Source: Acetobacteraceae bacterium (GTDB taxonomy: Bacteria; Pseudomonadota; Alphaproteobacteria; Acetobacterales; Acetobacteraceae). From it: a stretch of 35,347 nucleotides of DNA. Below, piece by piece: positions 22,647 to 32,148 of this stretch. Location of the stretch: the NCBI GenBank assembly GCA_030041255.1, contig JASHOF010000172.1, positions 1-35,347 on the forward strand, written 5' to 3'. The notes below the pieces were generated by a model that searched no databases, was not told the origin of the DNA, and was given only the letters and a program-made list of their open reading frames with translations. The position numbers and the translations under genes are program-made. How positions within the stretch are numbered: position 1 is the stretch's first letter; every line of letters begins with the position of its first letter.

Positions 22647-25613
22647 TCAGCCGCGGGCAAGCGGATCAAGGTTCTGGAGCGCGTTATTGATGGCGCTCGG
22701 GGAAAGGCCAAGCGGCAGCAACCAGCCCCGACCCGTCGCCCGGATGCGGGCTGCCTGCGCCCCCAGATCGAATGCCGCCACCGCCAGCCCCGCCCGCCAG
22801 GCCTCGGAAAGCGTGAAGCACCAGGTTTCGGGCCAGACTGACGGCAGAAAGGCGAAGTCGGGCCTCTCCCGCGCGATCAGCTTCGGCAACTCGTGTTCTT
22901 CGTAAGGGCCGGTCACGAACACCCGTCCCGTATCCAGAAGGCGCCGATCGTCGCGCGAATAGCCGAACAGAACGAACCGCATCTCGAGCTTCCGCCATGC
23001 CGCGTCCCGCGCCGCAGCCAGCAACACCTCGTATCCCTTGGCGTCGCCGATCGCCCCGATCACCGCAACGGTCAGCGGCCGGCCAAATGGACGCGGCGTC
23101 GCGGAAGGAAGCGCTGCGTCGTCCTCCCACGGCTCCACGGTGATCCGAAGCTCCGGGAAATGCCGCTGCATGCGAAAGGCCGTATCCGCCGAGGGCGCAA
23201 CGACGCGCCTGGCCGCCCTGAGTTCCGAATCCGAACGCATGACGAGTTCAGCAGGCACGATCTCTTCCTCGATCTCGCTGCCGGCATCCGCCACACAGGC
23301 CGCGCAGACCACGAGCAGAGGCTCCCCGCAATAGCGTTGCTCGCGTCCAACCAGGGCGATCCGGCCACAGAACGAAGCATAGTCGTGCACCCAGATGTCG
23401 TAAGGAATGCGAAGCCGCTCGCAGAGTTCGAGGATGACATGGTCGTGCCCGACCAGATGGTGCACTTCGCAGTACCGTGGCCGCTCCGCCCTGAGGAGTC
23501 GGCTGAGTACTCCAAGCTCCGCCGGGATTGCGTAGCGAAGATTGGGAAGCGCCTCTCCTCCCGCCTCTGCCACCAGCACCTCGTGGCGCGCACCTTCTCC
23601 CTTGACCGGGCTGAGCAGGATCGGCCTTTCTCCCGCCGCACGGAGCGCCCCCGCACGCGCCTCCACCACCTTTTCCACGCCACCGCCGCGGGCATGGCTG
23701 ATGAGCAGCACCGCGCTCCCGTGCCGCCCTTTCGCGAACATGGCCGCATCCAGCCGCCGGCGGAACGGAAACAACGGGTCGGCCTTTCCATGCGCGGCGA
23801 TCAGGTCGTCGTACCCGGGATGCAGCCGGTTCAGGATCCGGCGATTCCGTCGCCAGAGCGCCGGCCCGGATGCACCGAAGGACGTTCCGCCGAGATGCAT
23901 CACAAAGACGCCCGGTGCCGCCACGTGCCGCCAGCCGAGATGCCGCGCGCGCATGCAAAAATCGCTCTCCTCGCCATAGCCCTGGGCAAACAGGTCGTCG
24001 CGGAAGAGCCCGACCTCTTCAAGGCAGGCACGCCGGAGATAGAGGCAGAACCCGACCCCGATCGGAATGTCTGCTGTCCGCCCGCGGTGCAGGCGCGCCG
24101 CCTCTTTTGCCAGCCTTTCCGTCTCCTCCTCGTCGGGTACCGGATTGCTCTTCCCCGGCTCCGGGTAGCTCAGGATCGTTGCATCGTTGGAGAGGGGAGT
24201 CGCGGTGCCAATGTCGGCGGCGGACAGCACGGCCGCCTGCAAGCCCGCAATCCAGCCCGCCGAGACCCGGGTATCGCTGTTCAGCAGCACGATGTCCGCT
24301 GCTGCCCTGGCGGCGCGGATGCCGGCATTGCAGGCAACGGGAAAGCCTCCGGCACGGATCCGACGGATCAGCCGGATTTCTCTCTCCGCCGCCATCTCAG
24401 CCAGCTTGTGCGAGAGTTCCGGCTCTGGCGAGGCGTCGTCGACGACGATGATTCTCCCGTTCGCGGGCAGGTGGCGCAGCACGGATTCGAGGCAGGCCAT
24501 CGTGACAGCCATTCCGACATGCACCGCGACCACGATATCGACCGGGCCAGCCTGGCCCGCTGCACGCTGCTTGCGCGCAGATACGGCTGCCGCGGGCATG
24601 CCCGCCACCTCGAGAGCCACCCTCCCTGCACTGACCCTCCGCTTCCGCCCGTTCGTCGGCAGCCCTTCCGCTATCGCTCGCGCCAGCGCCGCCGCACCGG
24701 CGGCCGCAAGTCCGGGATCGAGCGGACTGCCGGCAAGCTCACGGCCGTCCCGATCCCTGACCGAGATCGCCCCCCTGAGGCCCGTCAACCGCTCTCGCGG
24801 AACGGCGAAGCGGCGCGGTCTCGCAAGCAATGCCGCACCCGCCAGGCGCAGCCCCTCCTCTTTCGCCCGGATTTTGAACGCCGGCTTGCCCGCACGCGCG
24901 GGCCCGATCCCAAGCACCGGTTCTCTTTCCGGCTCGCCCGGATGCCACGCCCATCCGGAAAGACCGCCGTCGCCGCATTCGACGAAGCCCTCGGTCCGAC
25001 GGATCGCCGCAATGCGGATCGGGCTGCCAAGCAGCTCCTGCCCGCCGGCGCTCACCGAAAGCTTTCTCGACCGCTCCCAGCCCGACGGCAGGCGACGCTG
25101 CACCAGGGGCCGCCCGTCCAACGTCATTGTCACCCTGCTGAGACCCTCCGGCCCGACGAGCAGGACCCCGCCCCCCGTGAGCGCACACCAGCCCGGCCTG
25201 CCGGCATTCACGGCAATGCTCCGCAATACCTCCGAGCCCGCTGTCTCAGTAGGGCTCCAGGCATGCCCCGAGAGAGCACCACCGAGCGCCTCGGCCGCAG
25301 CTTGCCTGTTCCCGGCGCGCTGATAGGCCACGGCAAGTGCAAGCCACGCGGCCTTCACGTCATGCCGCTCAGCCACCTCCCCGAGCAGCATGATCGCCGC
25401 CGTGTCTCCCGCGCTCAGCAGCGCCAGGGCAAGCGAAAGCGTGATCCGATCCTGCTGCGGAGCCAGCCGGTGCGCGCGGTCGAACCAACGCAAGGCACCG
25501 GCCGCATCCCCTGCCGCCCGCGCCGCCTCGCCCTGTCCCCATGCGGAAAGCGCTGCCGCAGCCTGGGCTGCTTCAGGGTTCGTCGGCCCTTTGCCTGTTT
25601 TGGACTCGGGCAT
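22647..25613 (-). CDS. Two-headed glycosyltransferase (TPR-like, GT2 and GT4 domains), 988 aa
   Basis: Four regions can be seen. Residues 1-115 are helical and TPR-like (WFDRAHRLAPQ, LALAVAYQRAGNRQAA). Residues 120-350 are a beta-rich module of unknown role, including GGLSGWAWHPGEPE. Residues 358-600 are a GT2 (GT-A) domain with VVDDASPEPE, the metal-binding LLNSDTRVSAGW and the catalytic GEESDFCMRARHLGW. From about 632 there is a GT4-like (GT-B) domain starting LLISHARGGGVEKVV and continuing through AVIGAIGDAKGYEVLLAA to FLPSVWPETWCFTLSEAWRAG. Such a protein could add two successive sugars or polymerise a disaccharide. The start at ATG 25613 is upstream of the TPR. It is the first gene of the minus-strand glycan set and is divergent from tgt across 101 bp. 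Confidence 0.9.
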   Translation of the reverse strand: MPESKTGKGPTNPEAAQAAAALSAWGQGEAARAAGDAAGALRWFDRAHRLAPQQDRITLSLALALLSAGDTAAIMLLGEVAERHDVKAAWLALAVAYQRAGNRQAAAEALGGALSGHAWSPTETAGSEVLRSIAVNAGRPGWCALTGGGVLLVGPEGLSRVTMTLDGRPLVQRRLPSGWERSRKLSVSAGGQELLGSPIRIAAIRRTEGFVECGDGGLSGWAWHPGEPEREPVLGIGPARAGKPAFKIRAKEEGLRLAGAALLARPRRFAVPRERLTGLRGAISVRDRDGRELAGSPLDPGLAAAGAAALARAIAEGLPTNGRKRRVSAGRVALEVAGMPAAAVSARKQRAAGQAGPVDIVVAVHVGMAVTMACLESVLRHLPANGRIIVVDDASPEPELSHKLAEMAAEREIRLIRRIRAGGFPVACNAGIRAARAAADIVLLNSDTRVSAGWIAGLQAAVLSAADIGTATPLSNDATILSYPEPGKSNPVPDEEETERLAKEAARLHRGRTADIPIGVGFCLYLRRACLEEVGLFRDDLFAQGYGEESDFCMRARHLGWRHVAAPGVFVMHLGGTSFGASGPALWRRNRRILNRLHPGYDDLIAAHGKADPLFPFRRRLDAAMFAKGRHGSAVLLISHARGGGVEKVVEARAGALRAAGERPILLSPVKGEGARHEVLVAEAGGEALPNLRYAIPAELGVLSRLLRAERPRYCEVHHLVGHDHVILELCERLRIPYDIWVHDYASFCGRIALVGREQRYCGEPLLVVCAACVADAGSEIEEEIVPAELVMRSDSELRAARRVVAPSADTAFRMQRHFPELRITVEPWEDDAALPSATPRPFGRPLTVAVIGAIGDAKGYEVLLAAARDAAWRKLEMRFVLFGYSRDDRRLLDTGRVFVTGPYEEHELPKLIARERPDFAFLPSVWPETWCFTLSEAWRAGLAVAAFDLGAQAARIRATGRGWLLPLGLSPSAINNALQNLDPLARG

Positions 25614-25714
25614 CGCAGCGGTATTTTGCCATAGACGAAAACGGGCCGCGCCACCGCGCTCTGGTCACCCCGCTCTTTCCTGCCAGGCAAGCCACTCTCC
25701 AGGACCGGCCTTCG

Positions 25715-26851
25715 ATGACACTTTCCTTTAAGCTCGTCGCCATCGACGGCACCGCCCGCGCCGGCCTCCTCGAAACTGCTCATGGTGCCGTCCGCACGCC
25801 CGCCTTCATGCCCGTCGGCACGCAAGCAAGCGTCAAGGGCATGACCCCGGCCGCGCTCCGCGCCGCCGGTGCGGAGATGATCCTCGCCAACGCCTATCAC
25901 CTCATGGTGCGCCCGGGCGCCGAACGAATCGCCGCCCTCGGCGGGTTGCATCAGTTCATGAGCTGGCCCGGCCCGATCCTCACCGATTCCGGCGGCTTCC
26001 AGGTCATGTCGCTCGGCAAGCTGAGGAAGATCTCGGAAGCAGGCGTGCTGTTCCGATCCCACATCGACGGCACCCGCCACCAACTGACTCCTGAACGCGC
26101 CGTGGAGATCCAGCATCTTCTCGATGCCACCATCACCATGGTGCTCGACGAGTGCACCGGGTTCCCGGCCACCGACCAAGCCGCCGGCCTCTCGATGGAG
26201 CTTTCCATGCGCTGGGCCGCACGCGCCAAAGCCGCCTACATGCCCCGCCACGGCTACGGGCTGTTCGGAATCGTCCAGGGCAGCGTCTACCCCGCTCTTC
26301 GCCGCCAGTCCGCCGCCACGCTCGCCGCCCTCGGCTTCGACGGCTACGCCATCGGCGGTCTTGCCGTCGGCGAAGGCCAGAGGCGCATGCTCGAAATGCT
26401 CGATGCAACCCTGCCGGCGCTGCCGCCCGACCGCCCACGCTACCTGATGGGCGTCGGCACGCCACACGATATCCTCGAGGCCGTCTCGCGTGGCGTCGAT
26501 CTCTTCGATTGCGTCATCCCCACCCGTGCCGGCCGCACCGCCCGCGCTTTCACCTCCCGCGGCGTCTTCAACCTCCGCAACGCCCGCTTCGCCGCGGATC
26601 CGCGTCCCCTGGATGCTGCCTGCACCTGCCCCGCCTGCGTCAGCCACGCCCGCGCCTACCTTCATCACCTCTTCAAGTCCGGCGAGATGCTCGGCGCGAT
26701 CCTCCTCACCTGGCACAACGTGCACTACTATCAGGACCTGTGTCGGAGCCTCCGCGCTGCGATCCTCGCCGGTGCGCTTCCCGCCCACGCCGCGACGCTG
26801 CGGGCGGGCTGGCAAGCCGGAGAGCCAGACGCCAACGGCAAGGGCGCGTAA
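25715..26851 (+). CDS. tgt: tRNA-guanine transglycosylase Tgt, 378 aa
   Basis: Tgt exchanges the wobble guanine of tRNAs with GUN anticodons for preQ1, the committed step of queuosine modification. The active site is complete: Asp91 in [13 protein letters not shown], the substrate loop [11 protein letters not shown] (211-221) and the nucleophile Asp265 in [12 protein letters not shown]. The zinc site is Cys303, Cys305, Cys308 and His334 (CTCPAC...LTWHN). The length is typical. The frame is open to 25541, but ATG 25715 matches the family, with AGGA ten bases upstream. The stop TAA overlaps the ATG of queF (TAATG), so the two are coupled and belong to one pathway. Confidence 0.97.
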   Translation: MTLSFKLVAIDGTARAGLLETAHGAVRTPAFMPVGTQASVKGMTPAALRAAGAEMILANAYHLMVRPGAERIAALGGLHQFMSWPGPILTDSGGFQVMSLGKLRKISEAGVLFRSHIDGTRHQLTPERAVEIQHLLDATITMVLDECTGFPATDQAAGLSMELSMRWAARAKAAYMPRHGYGLFGIVQGSVYPALRRQSAATLAALGFDGYAIGGLAVGEGQRRMLEMLDATLPALPPDRPRYLMGVGTPHDILEAVSRGVDLFDCVIPTRAGRTARAFTSRGVFNLRNARFAADPRPLDAACTCPACVSHARAYLHHLFKSGEMLGAILLTWHNVHYYQDLCRSLRAAILAGALPAHAATLRAGWQAGEPDANGKGA

Positions 26852-27300
26852 TGGACGAACCCACCCTGCTCGGCCGCCCCGTACCGCTGCCTCCCAATCC
26901 GGACGCGGCCGTCCTCGAGCGCGTCCCGAACCCGGATCGGGCCGCCGATTACGTCGTCCGCTTCACCTGCCCCGAATTCACCGCGCTCTGCCCGATCACC
27001 GGGCAGCCCGATTTCGCCCACATCGTCATCGATTACGTGCCGGACGAGTGGCTCCTGGAAAGCAAGTCGCTGAAGCTGTTCCTCGCCAGTTTCCGTAACT
27101 ACGGCGCCTTTCACGAGGCCTGCACGATGCTGATCGCACGCCGCGTAGGAGCCGCCATCTCCCCGCGCTGGCTCCGCATTGGCGGCTACTGGTTTCCGCG
27201 CGGCGGCATCCCGATCGATGTCTTCTGGCAGACCGGCGAGCCGCCCTCGGGCCTCTATCTGCCGCCGCAATCGATCCCGCCCTATCGTGGCCGCTTCTGA
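26851..27300 (+). CDS. queF: NADPH-dependent 7-cyano-7-deazaguanine reductase QueF, 149 aa
   Basis: QueF reduces the nitrile of preQ0 to the amine preQ1, the substrate of Tgt. It is the short, single-module type. The thioimide-forming Cys47 and the general acid Asp54 lie in [12 protein letters not shown], preceded by FTCPEFTAL. The nucleotide motif [15 protein letters not shown] (69-83) with Glu70 and His88 (GAFHEA) are also present. The length of 149 residues is usual for this form. It starts on the last base of the tgt stop and its 3' end overlaps the likely start of queG by 14 bp, so the three genes form a compact operon. Confidence 0.96.
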   Translation: MDEPTLLGRPVPLPPNPDAAVLERVPNPDRAADYVVRFTCPEFTALCPITGQPDFAHIVIDYVPDEWLLESKSLKLFLASFRNYGAFHEACTMLIARRVGAAISPRWLRIGGYWFPRGGIPIDVFWQTGEPPSGLYLPPQSIPPYRGRF

Positions 27301-28357
27301 CCACGCCGCAACGCGCGGAAAGGACGCCCGGAAGCAGGCCATCATCAGCCGCGCCCGGTCACTCGGCTTCGACGAGATAGGGTTCGCCGCCGCTGCACTC
27401 AGCGCCAGGCACCGCGCCGGGCTGCGAAACTTCCTCGCCGCCGGCTCCCATGGCGAGATGGCCTGGCTCGCCCGCCACGAGGATCGTCGCTCCGATCCCC
27501 GCGCGCTCTGGCGCGAGGTGCGCACGGTGATCGCCGTCGGCCTCTCCTACGCCCCGCCAGGCGACCCGCTGGCAACCCTGGCCCGCCCCGATCGCGGCAG
27601 CATTTCCGTTTATGCACGCGGTCGCGACTACCACGACGTGCTGAAGGGCAAGCTCAAGAATCTCGCCTCCTTCATCGCCGTCCGCTTTGCCGCCGAAGTC
27701 AAAGTCTTCGTCGATACCGCTCCGGTGATGGAGAAGCCGCTGGCCGAGCAAGCCGGCCTCGGCTGGCAGGGCAAGCATACTAATCTTGTCTCTCGCCGCC
27801 ACGGCTCCTGGCTCTTCCTCGGCGAGATCTACACGACGCTTGCCCTGGCGGCGGATCCGCCACACGCCGACCACTGCGGCACTTGCCACCGCTGCCTCGA
27901 CGCCTGTCCGACCCGCGCTTTCCCCGCTCCCTACAAGCTCGACGCCCGCCGCTGCATCTCCTATCTCACCATCGAGCATCCGGGTCCGATCCCCGAGGAA
28001 TTCCGCCCCCTGATCGGCAACCGCATCTTCGGGTGTGACGACTGCCTCGCCGTCTGCCCGTGGAATCGTTTCGCGGCCGCCGGCCGCGAAGCAAAGCTCG
28101 CCGCCCGCGACGATCTTGCCGCCCCTCCCTTGGCCGCCCTCGCTCAGCTCGACGATGCAGGCTTCCGCAGGCGCTTCTCGGCCTCGCCCGTCAAACGAAT
28201 CGGTCGCGCTCGCTTTCTGCGCAACGTCCTGATCGCGATCGGCAATTCGGCAAATTGCACACTCGCTTCAGCGGCGCGCCCGCTGCTTTCCGACCCCGAT
28301 CCGATCGTCTCCGATGCCGCCCGCTGGGCCCTCGAACGGCTCGCTGCCGTCGTCTGA
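27287..28357 (+). CDS. queG: Epoxyqueuosine reductase QueG, about 356 aa
   Basis: QueG reduces epoxyqueuosine in tRNA to queuosine, using cobalamin and two [4Fe-4S] clusters. The proton-donor Asp143 is in [19 protein letters not shown], followed by [11 protein letters not shown]. The cluster cysteines are [13 protein letters not shown] (197, 200, 203, 207) and Cys223 with [11 protein letters not shown] (250, 253, 257). The C-terminal 70 residues look like HEAT repeats, which hold tRNA. The frame is open to 27179 inside queF; GTG 27287 gives the family's normal N-terminus and overlaps queF by 14 bp, though no good ribosome site is visible. It is the third queuosine gene in order of action after queF and tgt. 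QueA and the preQ0 genes are not in the window. Confidence 0.95.
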   Translation: MAASDHAATRGKDARKQAIISRARSLGFDEIGFAAAALSARHRAGLRNFLAAGSHGEMAWLARHEDRRSDPRALWREVRTVIAVGLSYAPPGDPLATLARPDRGSISVYARGRDYHDVLKGKLKNLASFIAVRFAAEVKVFVDTAPVMEKPLAEQAGLGWQGKHTNLVSRRHGSWLFLGEIYTTLALAADPPHADHCGTCHRCLDACPTRAFPAPYKLDARRCISYLTIEHPGPIPEEFRPLIGNRIFGCDDCLAVCPWNRFAAAGREAKLAARDDLAAPPLAALAQLDDAGFRRRFSASPVKRIGRARFLRNVLIAIGNSANCTLASAARPLLSDPDPIVSDAARWALERLAAVV

Positions 28358-28572
28358 TGCTCGAAAAGCGCAGTTTCACCCTTTCCGGTCACCGCACCAG
28401 CGTCGCCCTCGAGCCGGAATTCTGGTCGGCGCTGGCGGCGATCGCCAGAAGGGGTGGCGGCACGCTCGCCCGACTGATCGCCGAAACGGACCGTCTTCGT
28501 CCGTCGGGCCGCCCGCTTGCCTCCGCGCTTCGCGTGCGCGCGCTCCGGGACCGTCCGGACACAAATTGTTGA
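28357..28572 (+). CDS. Ribbon-helix-helix (RHH_4-like) protein, 71 aa
   Basis: The sequence KRSFTLSGHRTSVALEPEFW followed by LAAIARRGGGTLARLIAETD and a C-terminal SGRPLASALRVRALR is the pattern of the small alphaproteobacterial ribbon-helix-helix family. The strand near residues 5-12 would pair across a dimer and contact DNA. Its ATG shares an A with the queG stop, so it is translationally coupled to the queuosine operon. Whether it regulates that operon or other genes is unknown. No toxin or antitoxin partner is adjacent. This gene is confident by family pattern although short. Confidence 0.82.
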   Translation: MLEKRSFTLSGHRTSVALEPEFWSALAAIARRGGGTLARLIAETDRLRPSGRPLASALRVRALRDRPDTNC

Positions 28573-28658
28573 AGTCCCCTACGGCATTAATTTTTGCGCA
28601 AGAAAGTACGCGCCAGACTCCTCCATCCGCCGGAAAATGCCGGTGGAAGCGAGGAAAA

Positions 28659-28829
28659 ATGGTAACCCCTCCCAGCCCCGATCTCGCCCCCGCCGATCGC
28701 TTCAGCGCCCTCGTGCTGATCGACCGTCTCATCGCGCTCGCAGAACAAGCAGACCGCGCCGGCATGGAAAGCGCCGCTAGCCGCCTGGTTCGCCTGGCCT
28801 ATACGGTTTGCGACGAAGCTCCGAACTGA
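28659..28829 (+). CDS. Small helical protein of unknown function, 56 aa
   Basis: ATG 28659 follows GAGGAAAA, a fair ribosome site. After a Pro/Ser-rich start, the protein is one amphipathic helical stretch, DRFSALVLIDRLIALAEQ then ADRAGMESAASRLVRLAY, with acidic and basic residues on one face. It has no signal peptide, membrane helix or catalytic motif. The frame is open much further upstream (28314) but that part is a shadow of queG and the RHH gene. I cannot assign a function. The AT-rich 86 bp ahead of it could hold its own promoter. Confidence 0.55.
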   Translation: MVTPPSPDLAPADRFSALVLIDRLIALAEQADRAGMESAASRLVRLAYTVCDEAPN

Positions 28830-28877
28830 CTTCATTCCTCTCCGAAGCGTGGTTCGGCGCCGCTTCGCGCCCGCATC

Positions 28878-28915
28878 CTGCCGCGCGGTCGCGGGGCAAC
28901 GCGGGGTGAGGGCCG
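28878..28915. repeat. Dispersed intergenic repeat, copy 2
   Basis: The sequence ends GCGGGGTGAGGG (28901-28912), identical to 9730-9741 of copy 1. It is preceded by GCGGTCGCGGGGC instead of the clean CCCTCTCCC hairpin, so it is a degenerate copy. It lies in the 114-bp gap between the 56-aa gene and the 3' end of the AsmA gene, where genes converge. Confidence 0.55.
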
Positions 28916-28943
28916 CTGCCTGATCCAACCGCGATCCGTGGTC

Positions 28944-31865
28944 CTATTGTTGTCTTGATTGCCGATCGTTCCACTGCAACGCGGCGCCGATCTCCTCGAC
29001 CCGTTTCGGCTCGGCCATCGGGCCGCCTAGTCTCAGCAGAAGTTCCGGTGCCCCGGCGAGCGCAGGTCGGATCGCGAATTTCAGCGCTTCGCTTCGCGCC
29101 GGCAGATCGAGCGTGCCTTCAGCCTCGATCACCCCTTCTTTCCCGACCATCCGCGCGTGCTCCAGCCTGAACCGACCCGCACTGCCGCGGGCAGCGAGAT
29201 CGAGCCGGCCGAACCGGGTTCGCCCGCCCGCCAACGCCTTGTCCAGCGCCGCCGCCAGTGCCTCCGCATTCTTCCCCTCGGCCGCCAACGCCGACTGCAC
29301 CCCGGCGAGGCTCAGCCCGGAAATCACCCCGTCCCGTACTGTAAGGCCGACCGTGCCGCCGAGCGTCGCGAGCAGCGCCGCCGGGCCGTAGCCCTCTGCC
29401 GAGAGGGCCGCCCGGCCGTCCAGCGTCCCGGACTGAAGGTCGGGCACCCCTGCTGTCAGGCCTCCGTGCAGCCTGACCCCGGAGAACGCTGCACCGAGAC
29501 GAAAGTGCGGTGGGCCCCGGCCGGCAGCCACCCGCACCACCGCCGCCAGCGCCCCCCCGCCGGGCAAGTCCCCATTGACATTCAACACGACGTCGGGCCC
29601 GACGACCTTGACCCCGCCCGCAACGCCTTCCAGCACCACCCGCTGCCCCGCCATCACCCGCTCGGCGGAGAGGCCAACCATCGCCTTCTCCCCTCCGACC
29701 AGGCCGGTGAGCAGCGCCACCGCAGTGGACCCTGGCATCGGAAGCGGCCAACTGCTCGCGTGCACGTTGCCGGTGATCTCCGAGTCTCCGAGGGACTCCA
29801 GGTTGCCGCTGGCGTGGAGCCCTCCCGCAATCAGCCGGAACTGCCGCAAAGACCAATTCCGCTCTCCACCCGCCGCTTCTCCGATCAAGGACAAGGACCC
29901 CGGGCCAAGCCAGGCCGCCGGATTGGCGAGCCCGATCGCGGCGATCAATTCCGCCGCGCCGGGGTGGCGAAGGCTCACCGGCCCCTGCCAGGTTCCGCTA
30001 TCGAGATCGACGACCGGATCGGCAGTCAGGCGGAGATCCCCGAGATTCGCCTCGATCGCCATCCGCAGCCCCCGGGGCGGGCCGGCTGCCGTCGCATTGA
30101 ACGAAAACCCCGCCTGCCAGCGCCCGATCGCCTCTTTGAACGGCACCGGCAGATGCCTGACCAGCGCGGCCGGCCCGGGGGCGGTCAGGGCCAGTCGACC
30201 TTCCGTGACCTCACCTCCTTTTCCGACCGTTCCTGATGCGATCGCGTGCACTCCGTCGACAGTGGCGTCGAGCCGCCTCAGAATCACCTGCCCCGGCTCC
30301 GCCGCGGCATCGAGCGAAAGCCCGCCGATCGCCATTCTGCCGAGCGCCGCCGTCCGCGCACTCAGCCGGAGCTCGATCGACATTCCCGTGAACAAAGCTG
30401 GCAATTTGGCGAGTGCGAAGAACCGGTGCGGCGGCACCTGTCGCAACCCGCCCGGCAGCCAGGGATCGAGATCGAGCCGGTCGAGCTGAAGTCCGGCACT
30501 GATCGCCGGTCTGCCGCCAAGTCCCAGTGAAAGGCTCCCCGTGATCTTGCTGCCATCGACCGTCCCGACGAGATCGCCGAGCGCGAACCCGTTCTCTCCG
30601 ACCACCAGCCGCCCGCTGATGGCGGCCTCGCCCAACACCCCGGCGGGCAGCGGCGGCAGCACGCCCGGCGCAGCGTCGTCCAGCCAATGCACAGTGCCGA
30701 GCAGGGAGGGAGCAGCAAGGTGAGCCGTGCCGTCGAACTGCCACCCCGCCGCTGCGTCGCCGGCGCGCATGATCCGCCCCTCGGCCGCCAATGCCGCATT
30801 CCCTGGCAGGATGGCGCGGAAGGAGCCGATCTCGGCGCCCCCCGGGCCCAGCACCATGGCCAGGCTCAGATGCAGCAGCAGCCCACGCGCCAGCGTGGCC
30901 CGCGGCGCGGTCAGGCTGAGGCCGACCGGCAGTCGGCTCTCCCCGCCCCGGCGCAGCACGCCAAGCCAGGGATCAAGCGGAACCGTCTGCTCGCTCGTCA
31001 GCGCCAGATCGAGCCTGGCGTTGGGTTCGAACGCGAGCCTGCCGTCGCCGCGCGCGCCGACCGCACCGAGCGTCACCGCCAGCCCGGAGAGCCGTACCGC
31101 AGCGCGCTCGAAGGTGAAGCTGCCATCGGCATGAAAAGGGAGCGCCGGCGCCGCGACCAGCTCCGAAAGTTTCGGCCCGTCAAGCGCGAGATGACCGGCG
31201 ATCCCACCTTGCGGGCTGAGTTGCCCGCTGACTTTTGCCGCCGTCCCCGAAACCTCGCCGCCCCCCTGCAAGCTTGCCTCGAGCGGCGTGCTGCCGTCCG
31301 CTTGCGGCTTGCCGAGCACGAGCGAGAGATTCCACTTGGCCGCACCCTCCGCGGCACTGCCGACCAGCGTCACCGTCGCATCGCCCTGCCCGGCCACGAG
31401 CGTCGCGTCGACATTCGTAAGCACGAGGCCGCCAGCCTCGATTCGACCGTCCTGGACGCGTGCCGAAAGCTCTGCCGGCCACGGCGGCCAGGCCAGCGCC
31501 CCGTCGCGCCAGGGCGGCCAAGGCAGATGAAAATCCGGCCGCTGCAAAGTGAGCGACCGCGCGTCGACCCGCCCTGTCAGAAGCGGCAGCAGCGCCACGC
31601 GGAGCTGGAGTTCCCGAACCGTTATCCGCGCTCCGCCGCCACCGCCTACACTCACGCGCGAGGCGGTCAGCACCGGCTCCGGCAGCAGCGAAAGCGCAAC
31701 CGGGCCGGCGATGGCGACCGGCCGCCCGAGCGCCTCGCCGGCCAGCGCCTCCAGGGTGCCCCGGTAACGGGTCCAATCCGTGACATTGGGAAGCATCGCG
31801 GCCACGGCGACCACCACCGCGATGACCACCGCGAACAGCAGCAACACGAGCCGTGCACGCCGCAT
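28944..31865 (-). CDS. AsmA-family envelope protein, 973 aa
   Basis: AsmA-like proteins are large, anchored by one N-terminal inner-membrane helix, and span the periplasm as a beta-groove that is thought to carry phospholipid to the outer membrane. The anchor is LVLLLFAVVIAVVVAVAAML (6-25), followed by the typical TRYRGTLEALAGEALGRPVAIAG and LSLLPEPVLTASRVSVGG. The body is long and beta-rich. The C-terminal AsmA_2 region (about 800-935) includes GTVGLTVRDGVISGLSLAG and the conserved ...FGRLDLAARGSAG pattern. ATG 31865 immediately precedes the charged end of the anchor (MRRAR). It is divergent from the djlA-like gene across 283 bp. It has no cotranscribed partner in view. Confidence 0.88.
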   Translation of the reverse strand: MRRARLVLLLFAVVIAVVVAVAAMLPNVTDWTRYRGTLEALAGEALGRPVAIAGPVALSLLPEPVLTASRVSVGGGGGARITVRELQLRVALLPLLTGRVDARSLTLQRPDFHLPWPPWRDGALAWPPWPAELSARVQDGRIEAGGLVLTNVDATLVAGQGDATVTLVGSAAEGAAKWNLSLVLGKPQADGSTPLEASLQGGGEVSGTAAKVSGQLSPQGGIAGHLALDGPKLSELVAAPALPFHADGSFTFERAAVRLSGLAVTLGAVGARGDGRLAFEPNARLDLALTSEQTVPLDPWLGVLRRGGESRLPVGLSLTAPRATLARGLLLHLSLAMVLGPGGAEIGSFRAILPGNAALAAEGRIMRAGDAAAGWQFDGTAHLAAPSLLGTVHWLDDAAPGVLPPLPAGVLGEAAISGRLVVGENGFALGDLVGTVDGSKITGSLSLGLGGRPAISAGLQLDRLDLDPWLPGGLRQVPPHRFFALAKLPALFTGMSIELRLSARTAALGRMAIGGLSLDAAAEPGQVILRRLDATVDGVHAIASGTVGKGGEVTEGRLALTAPGPAALVRHLPVPFKEAIGRWQAGFSFNATAAGPPRGLRMAIEANLGDLRLTADPVVDLDSGTWQGPVSLRHPGAAELIAAIGLANPAAWLGPGSLSLIGEAAGGERNWSLRQFRLIAGGLHASGNLESLGDSEITGNVHASSWPLPMPGSTAVALLTGLVGGEKAMVGLSAERVMAGQRVVLEGVAGGVKVVGPDVVLNVNGDLPGGGALAAVVRVAAGRGPPHFRLGAAFSGVRLHGGLTAGVPDLQSGTLDGRAALSAEGYGPAALLATLGGTVGLTVRDGVISGLSLAGVQSALAAEGKNAEALAAALDKALAGGRTRFGRLDLAARGSAGRFRLEHARMVGKEGVIEAEGTLDLPARSEALKFAIRPALAGAPELLLRLGGPMAEPKRVEEIGAALQWNDRQSRQQ

Positions 31866-32148
31866 CGCCTCAGCGCCTGCCGCTCATCTGCGCGAGACAC
31901 CGGCCGGTGCCGGGCTGCCCGTCATCGCTTGCTTCGCCTCCAGGATCGGCAGCCGAAAATGCAGACCCCCAGGGCGGCCAGCAAGAGGGCCGCCGGCAAG
32001 GCCGGTTTGCGAACGACGACCCGGTGGCAACGTTCGCTGCGGGCTCAGCGAGCCACCCGCGGAAAGCGCCGTCTTTCCCGGGAGCGGCCGGCATATCGGT
32101 CGCACCCGAAAACTGATAGGACGGCCTCGCTCGGCGAGCGAAGACGAG

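Noticed and set aside
22893-25634. Plus-strand open frame of 913 codons opposite the large glycosyltransferase
   Set aside because: It is a GC-driven antisense shadow: arginine/proline-rich with no domain, while the minus strand has clear GT2 and GT4 motifs.
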